A program made the translations under genes and the position numbers. The notes below the pieces were generated by a model that worked only from the letters and a program-made list of their open reading frames with translations, was not told where the DNA came from and searched no databases. From assembly GCF_009857445.1 (NCBI RefSeq), contig NZ_WWCN01000007.1:62001-126000 (forward strand): DNA of 64,000 nt. Direction: 5' to 3'. Shown here piece after piece: positions 15,347 through 24,925 of this stretch (within the stretch, counting starts at the first letter, position 1; every line of letters starts with the position of its first letter). Source of the stretch: Duganella flavida. Its GTDB lineage: Bacteria; Pseudomonadota; Gammaproteobacteria; Burkholderiales; Burkholderiaceae_D.

Positions 15347-16338
15347 GACCCGGCCGCAATCACAGGATCTTCAAAGAAGTAATCGCGCCAGCTGGCTGGC
15401 TGCTTCTTGATCGCACCAACGCGGTACAGAAACTGCGCCAGGCCATAAGTATTCTGCGGCGCGACGCTGAAATTCACCTGCGGGTTCTTGATAATCTTCA
15501 GCAGCAGCTCACGATCCACCTTGGCCTTGCTGATGCGCAGATACGTATCCGCCGCACCTTCAGGATTTTTGGCGATGTACTGCGCCGCTTCTGCCAATGC
15601 AGCGGTGAAGGCGCGATACGTTTTCGGATTCTCGTTGCGGAACTTCTCGGTTGCATACAGCACCGTGGCGGAGCTAGGCCCGCCCAACACATCGTAGGAA
15701 TTCAGAATGATGCGCGCATTCGGATTCGCCGCCAGCTCCTGCTCCTGGAACGGCGGATTGCCGAAGTGACCGTTGATCTCCGTACCACCAGCAATGACGG
15801 CCGCCGCTGCATCCGGATGCGGAAGCGTCTGCGTAAATTTGTCCAGTCGTGCAAACTCCTTCTCGCCCCACTGCTTGGCCGCAGCGTACTGCAAAATGCG
15901 CGACTGCACCGACACCGTCACCGCAGGAAGCGCAATGCGATCCTTCTCGCTCAGGTCCGCGATCGACTTCACTTTCGGATTGGTGCTCACGAGGTAGTAA
16001 GGGAAGCTGCCCAGCGACGCCACGCCCTTCACATTCTGCTTGCCGTTGGTGCGGTCCCAAATCGTCAACAGCGGGCCGACGCCAGCGCCGGCGATATCGA
16101 TAGCGCCCGACAGCAGCGCATCATTCACCGCCGAACCGCCCGACAACTGCAAGCGCTCCACCGTGATATCGACACCAAGCTTCTTGCCCTGCTTTTCAAT
16201 CAGCTGCTGGTCCTGCGCCACATTAAGCAACAGATACACCACGCCGAACTGCTCGGCGATACGAATGCGTCCTTCGGCCTGCGCGGGTGTAGCGGCAGCG
16301 AGCGAGAGGGCGAGAACAGCGGCGGTCAATCTGAACAT
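15343..16338 (-). CDS. sulfonate/taurine-type ABC transporter substrate-binding protein
   Basis: A 331-residue periplasmic binding protein of the SsuA/TauA/NrtA group with a Sec signal peptide (MFRLTAAVLALSLAAATPAQA, cut after AQA near residue 21; residues given in part). The mature domain contains VNDALLSGAIDIAGAGVGPL, characteristic of this family. I chose the ATG at 16336-16338, six bases after GAGG, over ATGs further upstream that lie inside the dioxygenase gene end. It follows the dioxygenase by 19 bases and overlaps the ATPase start. Confidence 0.88.
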   Translation of the reverse strand: MFRLTAAVLALSLAAATPAQAEGRIRIAEQFGVVYLLLNVAQDQQLIEKQGKKLGVDITVERLQLSGGSAVNDALLSGAIDIAGAGVGPLLTIWDRTNGKQNVKGVASLGSFPYYLVSTNPKVKSIADLSEKDRIALPAVTVSVQSRILQYAAAKQWGEKEFARLDKFTQTLPHPDAAAAVIAGGTEINGHFGNPPFQEQELAANPNARIILNSYDVLGGPSSATVLYATEKFRNENPKTYRAFTAALAEAAQYIAKNPEGAADTYLRISKAKVDRELLLKIIKNPQVNFSVAPQNTYGLAQFLYRVGAIKKQPASWRDYFFEDPVIAAGS

Positions 16339-16357
16339 GGTCATCCTCTTCGAAGAG

Positions 16358-17227
16358 TTAGAAAGGCACATCGCCTTCAATGGTGGTGCGATACAGCTTG
16401 CGGCGCAGATGATCGGGCGTGCCACCGGCAAGGTGCATCAGCGAACGGTTATCCCAGAACACCAAATCATGCGGCGCCCAGCGATGGCGATACACATGCC
16501 CCGGCTTCACGCTATGCGCGAACAACTCGGCGAGCAGCGCGCGGCTCTCGTCTTCAGGAAGGCCGACGATACGGGTAGTGAAATGCTCGCTGACGAACAA
16601 CGCCTTGCGGCCCGTCTCCGGGTGCGTGCGCGCTACCGGATGCTCGACCGGCTTGACCTCATCGATCTGCGCCTGCGTCAGCGCGGGGCGGAAGGGGCTG
16701 CGGCGGCGCAGCTCTTCATACTGCGCGAGATAACTGTGCTCAGCGCGCGCGCCTTGCACCGCATGGCGCAGCGCGGCCGGCAGCGTGTCGTAGGCGAGGT
16801 GCATATTGGCGAACAGGGTGTCGCCACCTTCCAGCGGCAGCTCCTGCGCGTGCAGCATCGAGCCGAGACTGGGCGTCTCTTTGTATGAAAGGTCCGAGTG
16901 CCAGAAATGGCCGGCATCGCCCAGGCCGAGCGGCTTACCGTTCTCGATGATATTGGAAATGATCAGCACTTCCGGATGGGAAGGCAGCTGGAAATTGCGC
17001 AGCACATGAATCTGCAGCGGGCCGAAGCGGCGGCTGAAATCGACCTGCTGTTGCGGCGTGATGCGCTGATCGCGGAACACCAGCAGATGGTGATCCAGAT
17101 GCGCTTTATGAATGCGCTGGAAGTCCCGCTGCGGCAGCGGGCGGTTCAGGTCAAGCCCAAGAATCTCCGCACCGAGCGGCGCATCGAACAACTCAACCTG
17201 AAAAGAATCCTGAAGAACGGCAGCCAT
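16358..17227 (-). CDS. TauD/TfdA-family 2-oxoglutarate-dependent dioxygenase
   Basis: A 289-residue Fe(II)/2-oxoglutarate dioxygenase. The iron ligands H110 and D112 (FWHSDLSY) and distal H265 (SLMHLAGG) are in place, and R276 or R280 would bind 2-oxoglutarate. TauD-type members release sulfite from taurine or alkanesulfonates; others in the family act on 2,4-D or sulfate esters. It is the first gene of a minus-strand unit with the three ABC transporter genes, which makes scavenging of organic sulfur the best guess. Start at 17227 is supported by AAGAGAG shortly upstream. Confidence 0.9.
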   Translation of the reverse strand: MAAVLQDSFQVELFDAPLGAEILGLDLNRPLPQRDFQRIHKAHLDHHLLVFRDQRITPQQQVDFSRRFGPLQIHVLRNFQLPSHPEVLIISNIIENGKPLGLGDAGHFWHSDLSYKETPSLGSMLHAQELPLEGGDTLFANMHLAYDTLPAALRHAVQGARAEHSYLAQYEELRRRSPFRPALTQAQIDEVKPVEHPVARTHPETGRKALFVSEHFTTRIVGLPEDESRALLAELFAHSVKPGHVYRHRWAPHDLVFWDNRSLMHLAGGTPDHLRRKLYRTTIEGDVPF

Positions 17228-17316
17228 GACACACTCTCTTGTAAAGATGTGCCATACAGTCTATGCCGCCGTCCTTATTTAGAAAACGAAGCTTATCCGA
17301 TATCGTTATGCGGATT

Positions 17317-17988
17317 TTAGACGGTTTCGTACTTTGCCAAACGCTGCTGCACTGCGGGAGCCAGTTGATCCAAGGCGCTGACAGCGATGCCCATGTCTTG
17401 CAGCTTGCCGTCGTTGATGCCGTAGACCCAGCCGTGCACGGTCAGTTCCTGGCCGCGATCCCAGGCGTCGCGCACGATGGTGGTTTGCACCACGTTGTTC
17501 ACTTGCTCGACCACGTTCAGTTCCACCAGGCGTTCCGAACGTTTCTGCTCGTTGACCACGCTCCCCAGATAGCGCTCGTGCTTCTGGTTGACGTCGTAGA
17601 CGTGGCGCAGCCAGTTGTCGACCAGGCCGACGCGGGCGCCGGTCATGGCGGCGTGTACGCCTTTGCAGCCGTAGTGGCCGACGATGATCACGTGCTTGAC
17701 CTTCAGCACTTCAATCGCAAACTGCATTACCGACAGGCAGTTCAGATCCGAGTGCACCACTACGTTGGCGATATTGCGGTGGACGAACACGTCGCCCGGG
17801 GCCAGGCCCAGCAGTTCATTTGCCGGCACGCGGCTGTCGGAGCAACCGATCCACAGGTATTCCGGCGCGGCTTGCGTGGCCAGTCGGTTGAAGAAGTCCG
17901 GGTCACGTTCAACTTCCGATGCGGCCCACTGACGGTTGTTCTCCAGCAGGTGGCGCAGGGGGGATGTGCTGTTTTTCAGGCTTTCCAT
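17317..17988 (-). CDS. can: beta-carbonic anhydrase
   Basis: A 223-residue cytosolic beta-class carbonic anhydrase interconverting CO2 and bicarbonate. The zinc ligands and catalytic dyad are visible: C and D-R in CSDSRVP (near residue 42) and H-x2-C in HYGCKG (near residue 98). Length matches E. coli Can. I chose the start at 17988 because GGAG lies four bases ahead; an in-frame ATG six codons earlier has none. It is a single gene between dnaJ and the dioxygenase unit. Confidence 0.95.
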   Translation of the reverse strand: MESLKNSTSPLRHLLENNRQWAASEVERDPDFFNRLATQAAPEYLWIGCSDSRVPANELLGLAPGDVFVHRNIANVVVHSDLNCLSVMQFAIEVLKVKHVIIVGHYGCKGVHAAMTGARVGLVDNWLRHVYDVNQKHERYLGSVVNEQKRSERLVELNVVEQVNNVVQTTIVRDAWDRGQELTVHGWVYGINDGKLQDMGIAVSALDQLAPAVQQRLAKYETV

Positions 17989-18011
17989 GATGCTCCTCTC
18001 GTACATAAGAA

Positions 18012-18047
18012 GACCGCCGGTCTGCCAAAAAAGGCAGCGCGGCGGTC
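18012..18047 (-). terminator. hairpin between dnaJ and can
   Basis: GACCGCC at 18012-18018 pairs with GGCGGTC at 18041-18047, with an inner CTGCC/GGCAG stem around an A6 (T6 in the minus transcript) loop. It lies 30 bases after the dnaJ stop and is the likely end of the dnaJ transcript, though there is no long T-run after the stem. Confidence 0.5.
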
Positions 18048-18077
18048 CGATGTTACCAAGCTTGCGTGACCGGCAAA

Positions 18078-19202
18078 TTACTCAAAAAAGTCCTTCACCT
18101 TGTCGCGCCAGGTCTTCGTCTGTGGGCTGTGCTTGGAGCCGCCCTCAGTGGTGGATTTCTCAAACTCGCGCAGCAGTTCCTTCTGCTTGTCGGTCAGCTT
18201 GATCGGGGTCTCAACTGCCACGTGGCAGAACAAGTCGCCCGCAAAGCCGGAACGCACGCCTTTGATGCCCTTGCCTTTGAGGCGGAAGGTCTTGCCCGAC
18301 TGGGTGCCTTCAGGGATCGTAAACGATACTTTACCAGACAATGTCGGCACTTCGATTTCGCCGCCCAAGGCTGCCTTGGCAAACGAGATCGGCATTTCGC
18401 AATGCAGGTCGTCACCTTCGCGCTGGAACACCGGGTGCGCCTTGATGTGGATTTCCACGTACAAGTCGCCCGACGGCCCGCCATTGGTGCCCGGCTCGCC
18501 GTTGCCGGACGAGCGGATACGCATGCCGTTGTCGATACCGACCGGGATCTTCACTTCCAGCGTCTTGTTGCGCTTGATGCGGCCCTGGCCGGCGCATGCA
18601 GCGCATGGCTCAGGAATGATCTTGCCGGTGCCGTGGCATTTCGGGCAGGTCTGCTGGATGCTGAAGAAGCCCTGCTGCATGCGCACCTGGCCGTGGCCGG
18701 CGCAGGTCGAGCAAGTCACCGGCGAGGTGCCTGGCTTGGCGCCGGAACCGTGGCAGGTGTCGCACTTGTCCCACGACGGCACGCGGATGGTGGTGTCGAA
18801 GCCGTGTGCGGCCTGCTCCAGGGTGATCTCGAGGTTGTAGCGCAGGTCGGCGCCGCGGTACACCTGCGGGCCCTGGCTGCGGCCGCGGCCACCGCCAAAG
18901 ATGTCGCCGAAGATGTCGCCAAACGCATCGCCGAAACCGCCAGCGCCGCCGCCGCCGAAACCTGCGCCCGCATTCGGGTCCACGCCAGCGTGACCGTAAC
19001 GGTCATACGCTTCGCGCTTCTCCGGATTGGTCAGCATTTCGTAGGCTTCTTTGACTTCCTTGAACTTGTCTTCCGCGTCCTTGCTATCCGGATTGCGGTC
19101 CGGATGGTACTTCATAGCCAGTTTGCGATAGGCCTTCTTGATCTCGTCTTCGGTTGCGCTCTTTGCGACACCGAGTATCTCGTAGAAATCACGCTTTGCC
19201 AT
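18078..19202 (-). CDS. dnaJ: chaperone protein DnaJ
   Basis: A 374-residue Hsp40 that stimulates DnaK ATPase and delivers unfolded substrates. In order: J domain with the HPD motif (KYHPDRNPD, near residue 33), a Gly/Phe-rich linker ([18 protein letters not shown]), four zinc-binding CxxCxGxG repeats ([32 protein letters not shown]) and the C-terminal substrate-binding and dimerisation domains. It is 164 bases downstream of dnaK, a gap that holds a palindromic repeat but no evident sigma-32 promoter. Confidence 0.98.
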   Translation of the reverse strand: MAKRDFYEILGVAKSATEDEIKKAYRKLAMKYHPDRNPDSKDAEDKFKEVKEAYEMLTNPEKREAYDRYGHAGVDPNAGAGFGGGGAGGFGDAFGDIFGDIFGGGRGRSQGPQVYRGADLRYNLEITLEQAAHGFDTTIRVPSWDKCDTCHGSGAKPGTSPVTCSTCAGHGQVRMQQGFFSIQQTCPKCHGTGKIIPEPCAACAGQGRIKRNKTLEVKIPVGIDNGMRIRSSGNGEPGTNGGPSGDLYVEIHIKAHPVFQREGDDLHCEMPISFAKAALGGEIEVPTLSGKVSFTIPEGTQSGKTFRLKGKGIKGVRSGFAGDLFCHVAVETPIKLTDKQKELLREFEKSTTEGGSKHSPQTKTWRDKVKDFFE

Positions 19203-19285
19203 ATTGTCGTAACCTTGCTTATATTCTGTACTGATTTATGCGAAAAAGCCGAGCCGGCGGCATGGCCACGCGACTCGGCGTCGTC

Positions 19286-19358
19286 GCTCCCGCGTAGGCG
19301 GGAGCCCATGCTGACTGTCCATATCCGACTCAGCATGGATCCCCGCCTGCGCGGGGAT
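19286..19358. repeat. palindromic repeat element between dnaK and dnaJ
   Basis: Two hairpins, GCTCCCGC/GCGGGAGC (19286-19305) and ATCCCCGC/GCGGGGAT (19339-19358), flank an inner 9-bp inverted repeat CCATGCTGA/TCAGCATGG. It resembles the element in the sulfonate ABC ATPase gene. In the dnaK-dnaJ message it would fold into a stable structure and could limit read-through or protect the upstream RNA. Confidence 0.8.
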
Positions 19359-19366
19359 GACGGATC

Positions 19367-21301
19367 TTACTTGCTGTCTTTAACTTCTTTGAAGTCAGCG
19401 TCGACCACGTCGTCTTGTGGCTTGGCTTGCTCAGCACCTGGGGCTGCACCTTCAGCACCGCCGGCAGCTTGCTGCGCTTGCATGTCGGCGTACATCTTCT
19501 CGCCCAGCTTCTGCGAAGCGGTCGACAGTGCTGCCACCTTGGCGTCGATCTCGGCCTTGTCGCCCGATTTGATCGAGGCTTCCAGGTCGGTGATCGCCGC
19601 TTCGATCTTCTCTTTCTCGCCGGCTTCCAGCTTGTCGCCGTATTCGGTCAGCGATTTGCGGGTCGAGTGCACCAGTGCGTCGGCCTGGTTGCGCGACTCA
19701 GCCAGTTCTTTCACTTTCTTGTCTTCTTCAGCGTTGACTTCAGCGTCTTTCACCATCTTCTGGATTTCCGCTTCGGTCAGGCCCGAGTTAGCCTTGATCG
19801 TGATCTTGTTCTCTTTGCCGGTGGCCTTGTCTTTGGCGCCGACGTGCAGAATGCCGTTGGCGTCGATGTCGAAGGTCACTTCGATCTGTGGGGTGCCGCG
19901 TGCCGCTGGCGGGATGCCTTCCAGATTGAACTCGCCCAGGCCTTTGTTGCCAACCGCGATTTCGCGCTCGCCTTGGTAGACCTTGATGGTCACGGCTGGC
20001 TGGTTGTCGTCAGCGGTCGAGAACACTTGCGAGAACTTGGTAGGAATCGTGGTGTTCTTGTGAATCATCTTGGTCATCACGCCGCCCAGGGTTTCGATAC
20101 CCAGCGACAGCGGGGTCACGTCCAGCAGCAGCAAATCTTTACGCTCGCCCGACAGAACCGAACCTTGGATCGCAGCGCCGACGGCCACAGCTTCATCCGG
20201 GTTCACGTCTTTACGTGGATCCTTGCCGAAGAACTCTTTGACCTTTTCCTGCACCTTAGGCATACGGGTCATACCGCCGACCAGAATGATGTCGTCGATG
20301 TCGGTGACTTTAACGCCTGCGTCTTTGATCGCGGTTTTGCATGGCTCGATGGTGGCGATGATCAGCTCTTCCACCAGCGATTCCAGCTTGGCGCGGGTCA
20401 TTTTCAGGGTCAAGTGGACCGGCGCGCCGTTCGCCATGGCGATGTACGGCTCGTTGATTTCGGTCTGCTGCGACGACGACAGTTCGATCTTCGCGCGCTC
20501 AGCCGAAGCCTTGATACGCTGCAGAGCGATTGGATCTTTTTTCAGATCCAGACCGTTGATCTTCTTGAACTCTTCGATGATGTAATCGATGATGCGCTGG
20601 TCGAAGTCTTCACCGCCGAGGAAGGTGTCGCCGTTGGTCGACAGCACTTCGAACTGCTTCTCGCCGTCGACGTCAGCGATTTCAATGATCGATACGTCGA
20701 AGGTACCGCCGCCCAAGTCGTACACGGCGATTTTACGGTCGCCTTTTTCAGTCTTGTCCAAGCCGAACGCCAGAGCCGCTGCGGTTGGTTCGTTGATGAT
20801 ACGTTTGACTTCCAGGCCAGCGATACGGCCGGCGTCTTTGGTTGCCTGGCGCTGCGAGTCGTTGAAGTACGCAGGAACGGTGATGACGGCCTCGGTGACT
20901 TCTTCACCCAGGTAGTCTTCTGCGGTTTTCTTCATCTTGCGCAGCACTTCCGCCGAGATTTGCGGAGGAGCCAGTTTTTTGTCGCGTACGCCGATCCATG
21001 CATCGCCGTTGTCGGCTTTGGTGATCGAGTAAGGCATCAGGCCGATGTCCTTCTGCACTTCCTTCTCGTCGAATTTACGACCGATCAGGCGTTTGACCGC
21101 GAACAGGGTGTTCTTTGGATTGGTGACGGCCTGGCGTTTTGCCGGCGCGCCAACCAGAATTTCACCATCTTCTTGATAAGCAATGATAGATGGCGTCGTA
21201 CGTGCGCCTTCAGCGTTCTCGATTACCTTAGGCTGACCGTTTTCCATAACGGAAACGCACGAGTTGGTGGTTCCCAAATCGATACCGATAATACGACCCA
21301 T
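19367..21301 (-). CDS. dnaK: chaperone protein DnaK (Hsp70)
   Basis: A 644-residue Hsp70. The nucleotide-binding domain begins with [13 protein letters not shown] and contains the phosphate-binding loops [13 protein letters not shown] and VGGMTRMP; the linker [19 protein letters not shown] (near residue 390) leads to the substrate-binding domain and a C-terminal Ala/Gln-rich tail ending in [11 protein letters not shown]. Length is normal. A sigma-32-type promoter lies in the 76-base gap after grpE, in addition to transcription from grpE. Confidence 0.98.
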   Translation of the reverse strand: MGRIIGIDLGTTNSCVSVMENGQPKVIENAEGARTTPSIIAYQEDGEILVGAPAKRQAVTNPKNTLFAVKRLIGRKFDEKEVQKDIGLMPYSITKADNGDAWIGVRDKKLAPPQISAEVLRKMKKTAEDYLGEEVTEAVITVPAYFNDSQRQATKDAGRIAGLEVKRIINEPTAAALAFGLDKTEKGDRKIAVYDLGGGTFDVSIIEIADVDGEKQFEVLSTNGDTFLGGEDFDQRIIDYIIEEFKKINGLDLKKDPIALQRIKASAERAKIELSSSQQTEINEPYIAMANGAPVHLTLKMTRAKLESLVEELIIATIEPCKTAIKDAGVKVTDIDDIILVGGMTRMPKVQEKVKEFFGKDPRKDVNPDEAVAVGAAIQGSVLSGERKDLLLLDVTPLSLGIETLGGVMTKMIHKNTTIPTKFSQVFSTADDNQPAVTIKVYQGEREIAVGNKGLGEFNLEGIPPAARGTPQIEVTFDIDANGILHVGAKDKATGKENKITIKANSGLTEAEIQKMVKDAEVNAEEDKKVKELAESRNQADALVHSTRKSLTEYGDKLEAGEKEKIEAAITDLEASIKSGDKAEIDAKVAALSTASQKLGEKMYADMQAQQAAGGAEGAAPGAEQAKPQDDVVDADFKEVKDSK

Positions 21302-21340
21302 GATTTTTCTTCCTTATTTGCTAAAGTTCAGATGGTACTA

Positions 21341-21368
21341 ATATGTGGAAAAGCTGTCTTATTTCAAG
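21341..21368 (-). promoter_or_regulatory. sigma-32 heat-shock promoter of dnaK
   Basis: On the minus strand CTTGAAA (21362-21368), a 13-base spacer and CCACATAT (21341-21348) match the sigma-32 consensus CTTGAAA / CCCCATNT with one mismatch that matters. It lies 40 bases before the dnaK start. Confidence 0.75.
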
Positions 21369-21377
21369 AGCTTATAG

Positions 21378-21929
21378 TTACTTGGCTTGCGCTGCGGTGA
21401 CGATGGCCGGACGCAGCAGGCGGTCGGCAATCATATAACCCTTTTGCAGCACAGCAACAACGGTGTTGGCTTCCTGGTCGGCAGGCACCACGGCAACAGC
21501 CTGGTGCTTGTTCGGGTCCAGTTTTTCGCCTTGCGCCGGTTCAATGGCAATCAGGCGATTGCGTTCGAAGGCTGCGGACAGCTGCTTCAGCGTCATTTCA
21601 ACGCCTTCCTTCAGCGATTCCAGCGTCGGCGCTTCGACTTTCAGAGCCATTTCCAGGCTGTCTTTCACGGGCACCAGCGCTTCGGCAAAGCTTTCTACCG
21701 CAAACTTGTGGGCCTTGGACACGTCTTCCTGGGCGCGGCGACGGATGTTTTCACCGTCGGCTTTGGCGCGCATGAAGGCGTCGTGCATGTCAGCCAGCTT
21801 GGCTTCGGTACCGGCCAGCTGCTGTTCCAGCGATGGCAAGCCTGCTTCCGGGGTCGATGGTTGGGCCGACGCAGCGGCTTCGGCCGCCTCTGGATTAGGT
21901 GGTACGGCTTGGTTTTCCTGATCTTGCAT
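21378..21929 (-). CDS. grpE: nucleotide exchange factor GrpE
   Basis: A 183-residue cofactor that releases ADP from DnaK. The N-terminal 40 residues are acidic and Ala/Pro-rich and likely disordered; a long helix for dimerisation follows ([20 protein letters not shown]), and the C-terminal beta domain carries the family signature near residues 130-175 ([20 protein letters not shown]). It is first in the grpE-dnaK-dnaJ run, behind a sigma-32 promoter and a CIRCE-like repeat. Confidence 0.97.
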   Translation of the reverse strand: MQDQENQAVPPNPEAAEAAASAQPSTPEAGLPSLEQQLAGTEAKLADMHDAFMRAKADGENIRRRAQEDVSKAHKFAVESFAEALVPVKDSLEMALKVEAPTLESLKEGVEMTLKQLSAAFERNRLIAIEPAQGEKLDPNKHQAVAVVPADQEANTVVAVLQKGYMIADRLLRPAIVTAAQAK

Positions 21930-21986
21930 CTAAAGACTCCTACAATCGTATTTGTTTGACATTACTTTTGTTACCGCTGTGGCAGC

Positions 21987-22014
21987 AAATGGGGCAATAA
22001 CCTACGATTTCAAG
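21987..22014 (-). promoter_or_regulatory. sigma-32 heat-shock promoter of grpE
   Basis: CTTGAAA (22008-22014), a 13-base spacer and CCCCATTT (21987-21994) on the minus strand are a full match to the sigma-32 consensus. It lies about 60 bases before the grpE start. Confidence 0.9.
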
Positions 22015-22074
22015 GGTTTATTTTGCCTGCCATTTCGACAACACGAGCTTGTATCAGGCGGCTATTTTAACAGG

Positions 22075-22101
22075 CTGGCACTCGTCACCCGCAAGTGCTG
22101 A
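22075..22101. promoter_or_regulatory. CIRCE-like inverted repeat upstream of grpE
   Basis: CTGGCACTC, nine bases, AAGTGCTGA. Against the CIRCE consensus TTAGCACTC-N9-GAGTGCTAA each arm has seven of nine positions, with the exact nine-base spacer. CIRCE is the operator of the HrcA repressor. It lies 60 bp upstream of the sigma-32 -35 element; hrcA itself is not in the window. Confidence 0.6.
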
Positions 22102-22141
22102 TTATGGGGTGACGGTGTGATTGTGGCGGGAATGTTGCTTT

Positions 22142-23251
22142 TCAGTCTGAGGCGCCGAGTTGCAAGGCGGCGACGCGGCCGGATTCTGCCTCTTTTTTCA
22201 TCGCCTCGCGCTGGGATGGCGCCAGCTGAGTCGGCCAACCGATGATGTGCTGCTCGGCGATTTCGGCCAGCGCGGCAATCCAGGCCGGGGATTCGTTCAG
22301 GCAGGGAATGTAGTGGAATTCTTTGCCACCGTTGGTTTCGAAATCATGGCGAACCTCCATACTGATCTCTTCCAGCGTTTCCAGGCAATCGCTGATGAAG
22401 CCGGGGCAGATCACGTCAACGCGCTTGACGCCGTCGCGCGCCAGCTGGGCCACAGTAGGCGCAGTGTACGGTTGCAGCCACTCGGCCTTGCCGAAGCGCG
22501 ACTGGAAGGTGACCACGTACTGGTCCGGCGTCAGCTTGAGGGCGGCGGCCAGCAGGCGCGCGGTTTTCAGGCATTCGCAGTGGTAGGGATCGCCCAGCAT
22601 TAATGTGCGCTTGGGTACGCCGTGGAAGCTCATCACCAGCTTTTCCGGCTTGCCGTGCTGCTCCCAGTGGTTGAGCACAGATTGCTGGAGGGCGCGGATA
22701 TAGCCGTCGTGGTCGTGGTAATTGCGGATGAAGCGCAGCTCGGGAATGTTGCGCACGGTGCCGTAGTGCTGGAATACAGCGTCATAGATAGAACCGGTGG
22801 TGGTGCCCGAGTATTGCGGGTAGGCCGGCAGCACCAGGATGCGCTCGGCGCCATCCGCCTTCAGTTTGCTCAACACTTCCGGCAGCGATGGAGAACCGTA
22901 GCGCATCGCCATCTCAACACTCAAATCCTGATGGCCGCGTTCGCCAAGCGCGCCGCGTAGATACAGCGCTTGCGCAGCAGTGTGCGTGCGCAGCGGCGAA
23001 CCTTCGCGAGTCCAGATCGATTCGTACTTTTTAGCCGATTGGCCGGAGCGGAACGGCAGGATGATCAGGTTAAGAATAAACCACCAGACCGCACGCGGAA
23101 TCTCAACCACGCGCGGATCGGACAGGAATTCTTTCAGGTAGCGGCGTACCGCAGAACGGGTCGGCGCGTCGGGCGTGCCCAGATTCACCAGAACGATGGC
23201 GCTACGGCCAACTGCGCCGTGCTTGTGATGAGGTTCTTTTTGAAAGGTCAT
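22142..23251 (-). CDS. hemH: ferrochelatase
   Basis: A 369-residue enzyme inserting Fe(II) into protoporphyrin IX, the last step of protohaem synthesis. The family signature with the catalytic histidine is present (LVMSFHGVPKRTL, near residue 210), as are the conserved LPAYPQYSGTTTGS and the acidic pair in CLETLEEI. The N-terminal segment AIVLVNLGTPDAP is typical. It starts three bases before the end of recN context (recN stop at 23255-23257) and lies upstream of grpE on the same strand, a common betaproteobacterial order. Confidence 0.96.
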   Translation of the reverse strand: MTFQKEPHHKHGAVGRSAIVLVNLGTPDAPTRSAVRRYLKEFLSDPRVVEIPRAVWWFILNLIILPFRSGQSAKKYESIWTREGSPLRTHTAAQALYLRGALGERGHQDLSVEMAMRYGSPSLPEVLSKLKADGAERILVLPAYPQYSGTTTGSIYDAVFQHYGTVRNIPELRFIRNYHDHDGYIRALQQSVLNHWEQHGKPEKLVMSFHGVPKRTLMLGDPYHCECLKTARLLAAALKLTPDQYVVTFQSRFGKAEWLQPYTAPTVAQLARDGVKRVDVICPGFISDCLETLEEISMEVRHDFETNGGKEFHYIPCLNESPAWIAALAEIAEQHIIGWPTQLAPSQREAMKKEAESGRVAALQLGASD

Positions 23252-23254
23252 AGA

Positions 23255-24907
23255 TCAGGAAGCGAGAAGTTCGCGGGCGTGTTTGCGGGTGGTGGCGGTG
23301 ATTTCGAGGCCGCCCAGCATGCGGGCGATTTCTTCGACGCGCGATTTGGAATCCAGCACGTCGATGCGCGAGGCGGTTTTGCCGTTGTCCAGCGTGCCCT
23401 TGGCGACCTGGAAATGCTGGCCCGCCTGGCTGGCCACTTGCGGCAAGTGCGTTACGCACAGTACCTGGCGCTCCTGGCCCAAGCGGCGCAGCAAGCGTCC
23501 TACTACTTCCGCCACGCCGCCGCCAATGCCGCTATCCACTTCATCGAAGATCAAGGTTGGCACGGTGGTCGCGTTGGAGGTGATCACGGAAATCGCCAGC
23601 GAGATACGCGCCAGCTCACCGCCCGATGCCACTTTCGCCAGCGACCGCGCCGCCACGCCGGCGTGACCAGCCACCAGAAACTCCACCTGCTCCAGTCCAT
23701 ACGCCGCCGGCTCGCATGCGTTCAGCGCGACTTCGAAGCGGCCGCCAGTCATGTTCAATTCCTGCATCGCTTTAGTGACGGCGTCGCCCAGCAACTGCGC
23801 GGCGCGCGTGCGCGTGGCCGACAGCTTCTGCGCTTCCGCCGTGTAGGTAGCCTTCAGCTTTTCTTCCTGCTTGCGCAAGCCTTCCAGATCGGTGGCATCG
23901 GCCAGTTGCGACAAACGCGTAGCCAGCTTGCTGTGCTCTTCTGGCAGCTCGTCTTCCAGCACGCGGAACTTGCGCGCTGCCGAATGGATCGCATCCATGC
24001 GCGCTTCCACCGTGCGCAAACGCGCCGGGTCCAGATCCACGCGATCCAGATAATCGTTCAGCGCATACACCGCTTCCTGCAGCTGGATGCGTGCCGGTTC
24101 GATCAAATCCACAATCGGCTGCAAGCCGCTATCGATATCGGCCAGCTTGCCCAGCTTCTGGTTCAGCGACGACAGCTGCGACAAAATCGGATGGTCCTCG
24201 GCTTCCGAGATGACGGCCAGCGCATCCTGCGCGCCCTCCATCAAACTGGCCGCGTGCGACAGGCGGCTCTGCTCATTGCTGACCTCCAGCCACTCGCCCG
24301 GCTTGACCGCCAGCTTTTCCAGCTCGTTGACTTGCCATTCCAAACGCTCGCGCTCATACAGCACGTTGGCCGCATTGGCCTCGAATTCTTCCAGTTGGCG
24401 TGACAGCGCACGCCATGCCTTGTAGGCAGCGGCCACGGAACGCGCCTCGCCGCCTGCACCGGCCTGGCCATCCAGCAGGTCGCGCTGCGCCTCGGTCTTC
24501 ATCAGCGACTGGTGCGCGTGCTGGCCATGGATATCAACCAGCAGGTCGCCCAATTCGCGCAACTGCGCCGCCGTTGCCGCTACACCGTTGATATAAGCCT
24601 TGCTGCGGCCCGCGTTGTCGATCACGCGGCGCAGCAGCGCGCCGCCCTCCTCCACCGCAAATTCATTCGCCGCCAGCCACTCGCCGGCTTGCGCACTCGC
24701 CGCAAAATCCGCCGTGATGTCGGCCTTGGCCGCGCCTTCGCGCACCACGCTGGCATCACCGCGTCCGCCCAGCGCCAGCGTCAGCGCATCGATCAGGATC
24801 GATTTACCAGCCCCGGTTTCGCCGGTGAACACCGTAAAGCCGGCGGAGAATTCCAGTTCTATCGTATCGACGATAACGAAATCACGAATGGACAGGGTAC
24901 GCAGCAT
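23255..24907 (-). CDS. recN: DNA repair protein RecN
   Basis: A 550-residue SMC-like ATPase acting in double-strand break repair. Walker A is TGETGAGKS (near residue 29), Walker B is PTLIFDEVDSGIGG (near residue 460) and the ABC signature lies in VASGGELARISLA. Between them runs a long Ala/Glu/Leu-rich coiled-coil region. Length is normal. It is 18 bases downstream of nadK and just ahead of hemH. No LexA box was recognised near it. Confidence 0.96.
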   Translation of the reverse strand: MLRTLSIRDFVIVDTIELEFSAGFTVFTGETGAGKSILIDALTLALGGRGDASVVREGAAKADITADFAASAQAGEWLAANEFAVEEGGALLRRVIDNAGRSKAYINGVAATAAQLRELGDLLVDIHGQHAHQSLMKTEAQRDLLDGQAGAGGEARSVAAAYKAWRALSRQLEEFEANAANVLYERERLEWQVNELEKLAVKPGEWLEVSNEQSRLSHAASLMEGAQDALAVISEAEDHPILSQLSSLNQKLGKLADIDSGLQPIVDLIEPARIQLQEAVYALNDYLDRVDLDPARLRTVEARMDAIHSAARKFRVLEDELPEEHSKLATRLSQLADATDLEGLRKQEEKLKATYTAEAQKLSATRTRAAQLLGDAVTKAMQELNMTGGRFEVALNACEPAAYGLEQVEFLVAGHAGVAARSLAKVASGGELARISLAISVITSNATTVPTLIFDEVDSGIGGGVAEVVGRLLRRLGQERQVLCVTHLPQVASQAGQHFQVAKGTLDNGKTASRIDVLDSKSRVEEIARMLGGLEITATTRKHARELLAS

Positions 24908-24925
24908 GGAGACTTGTAGAAGTAG

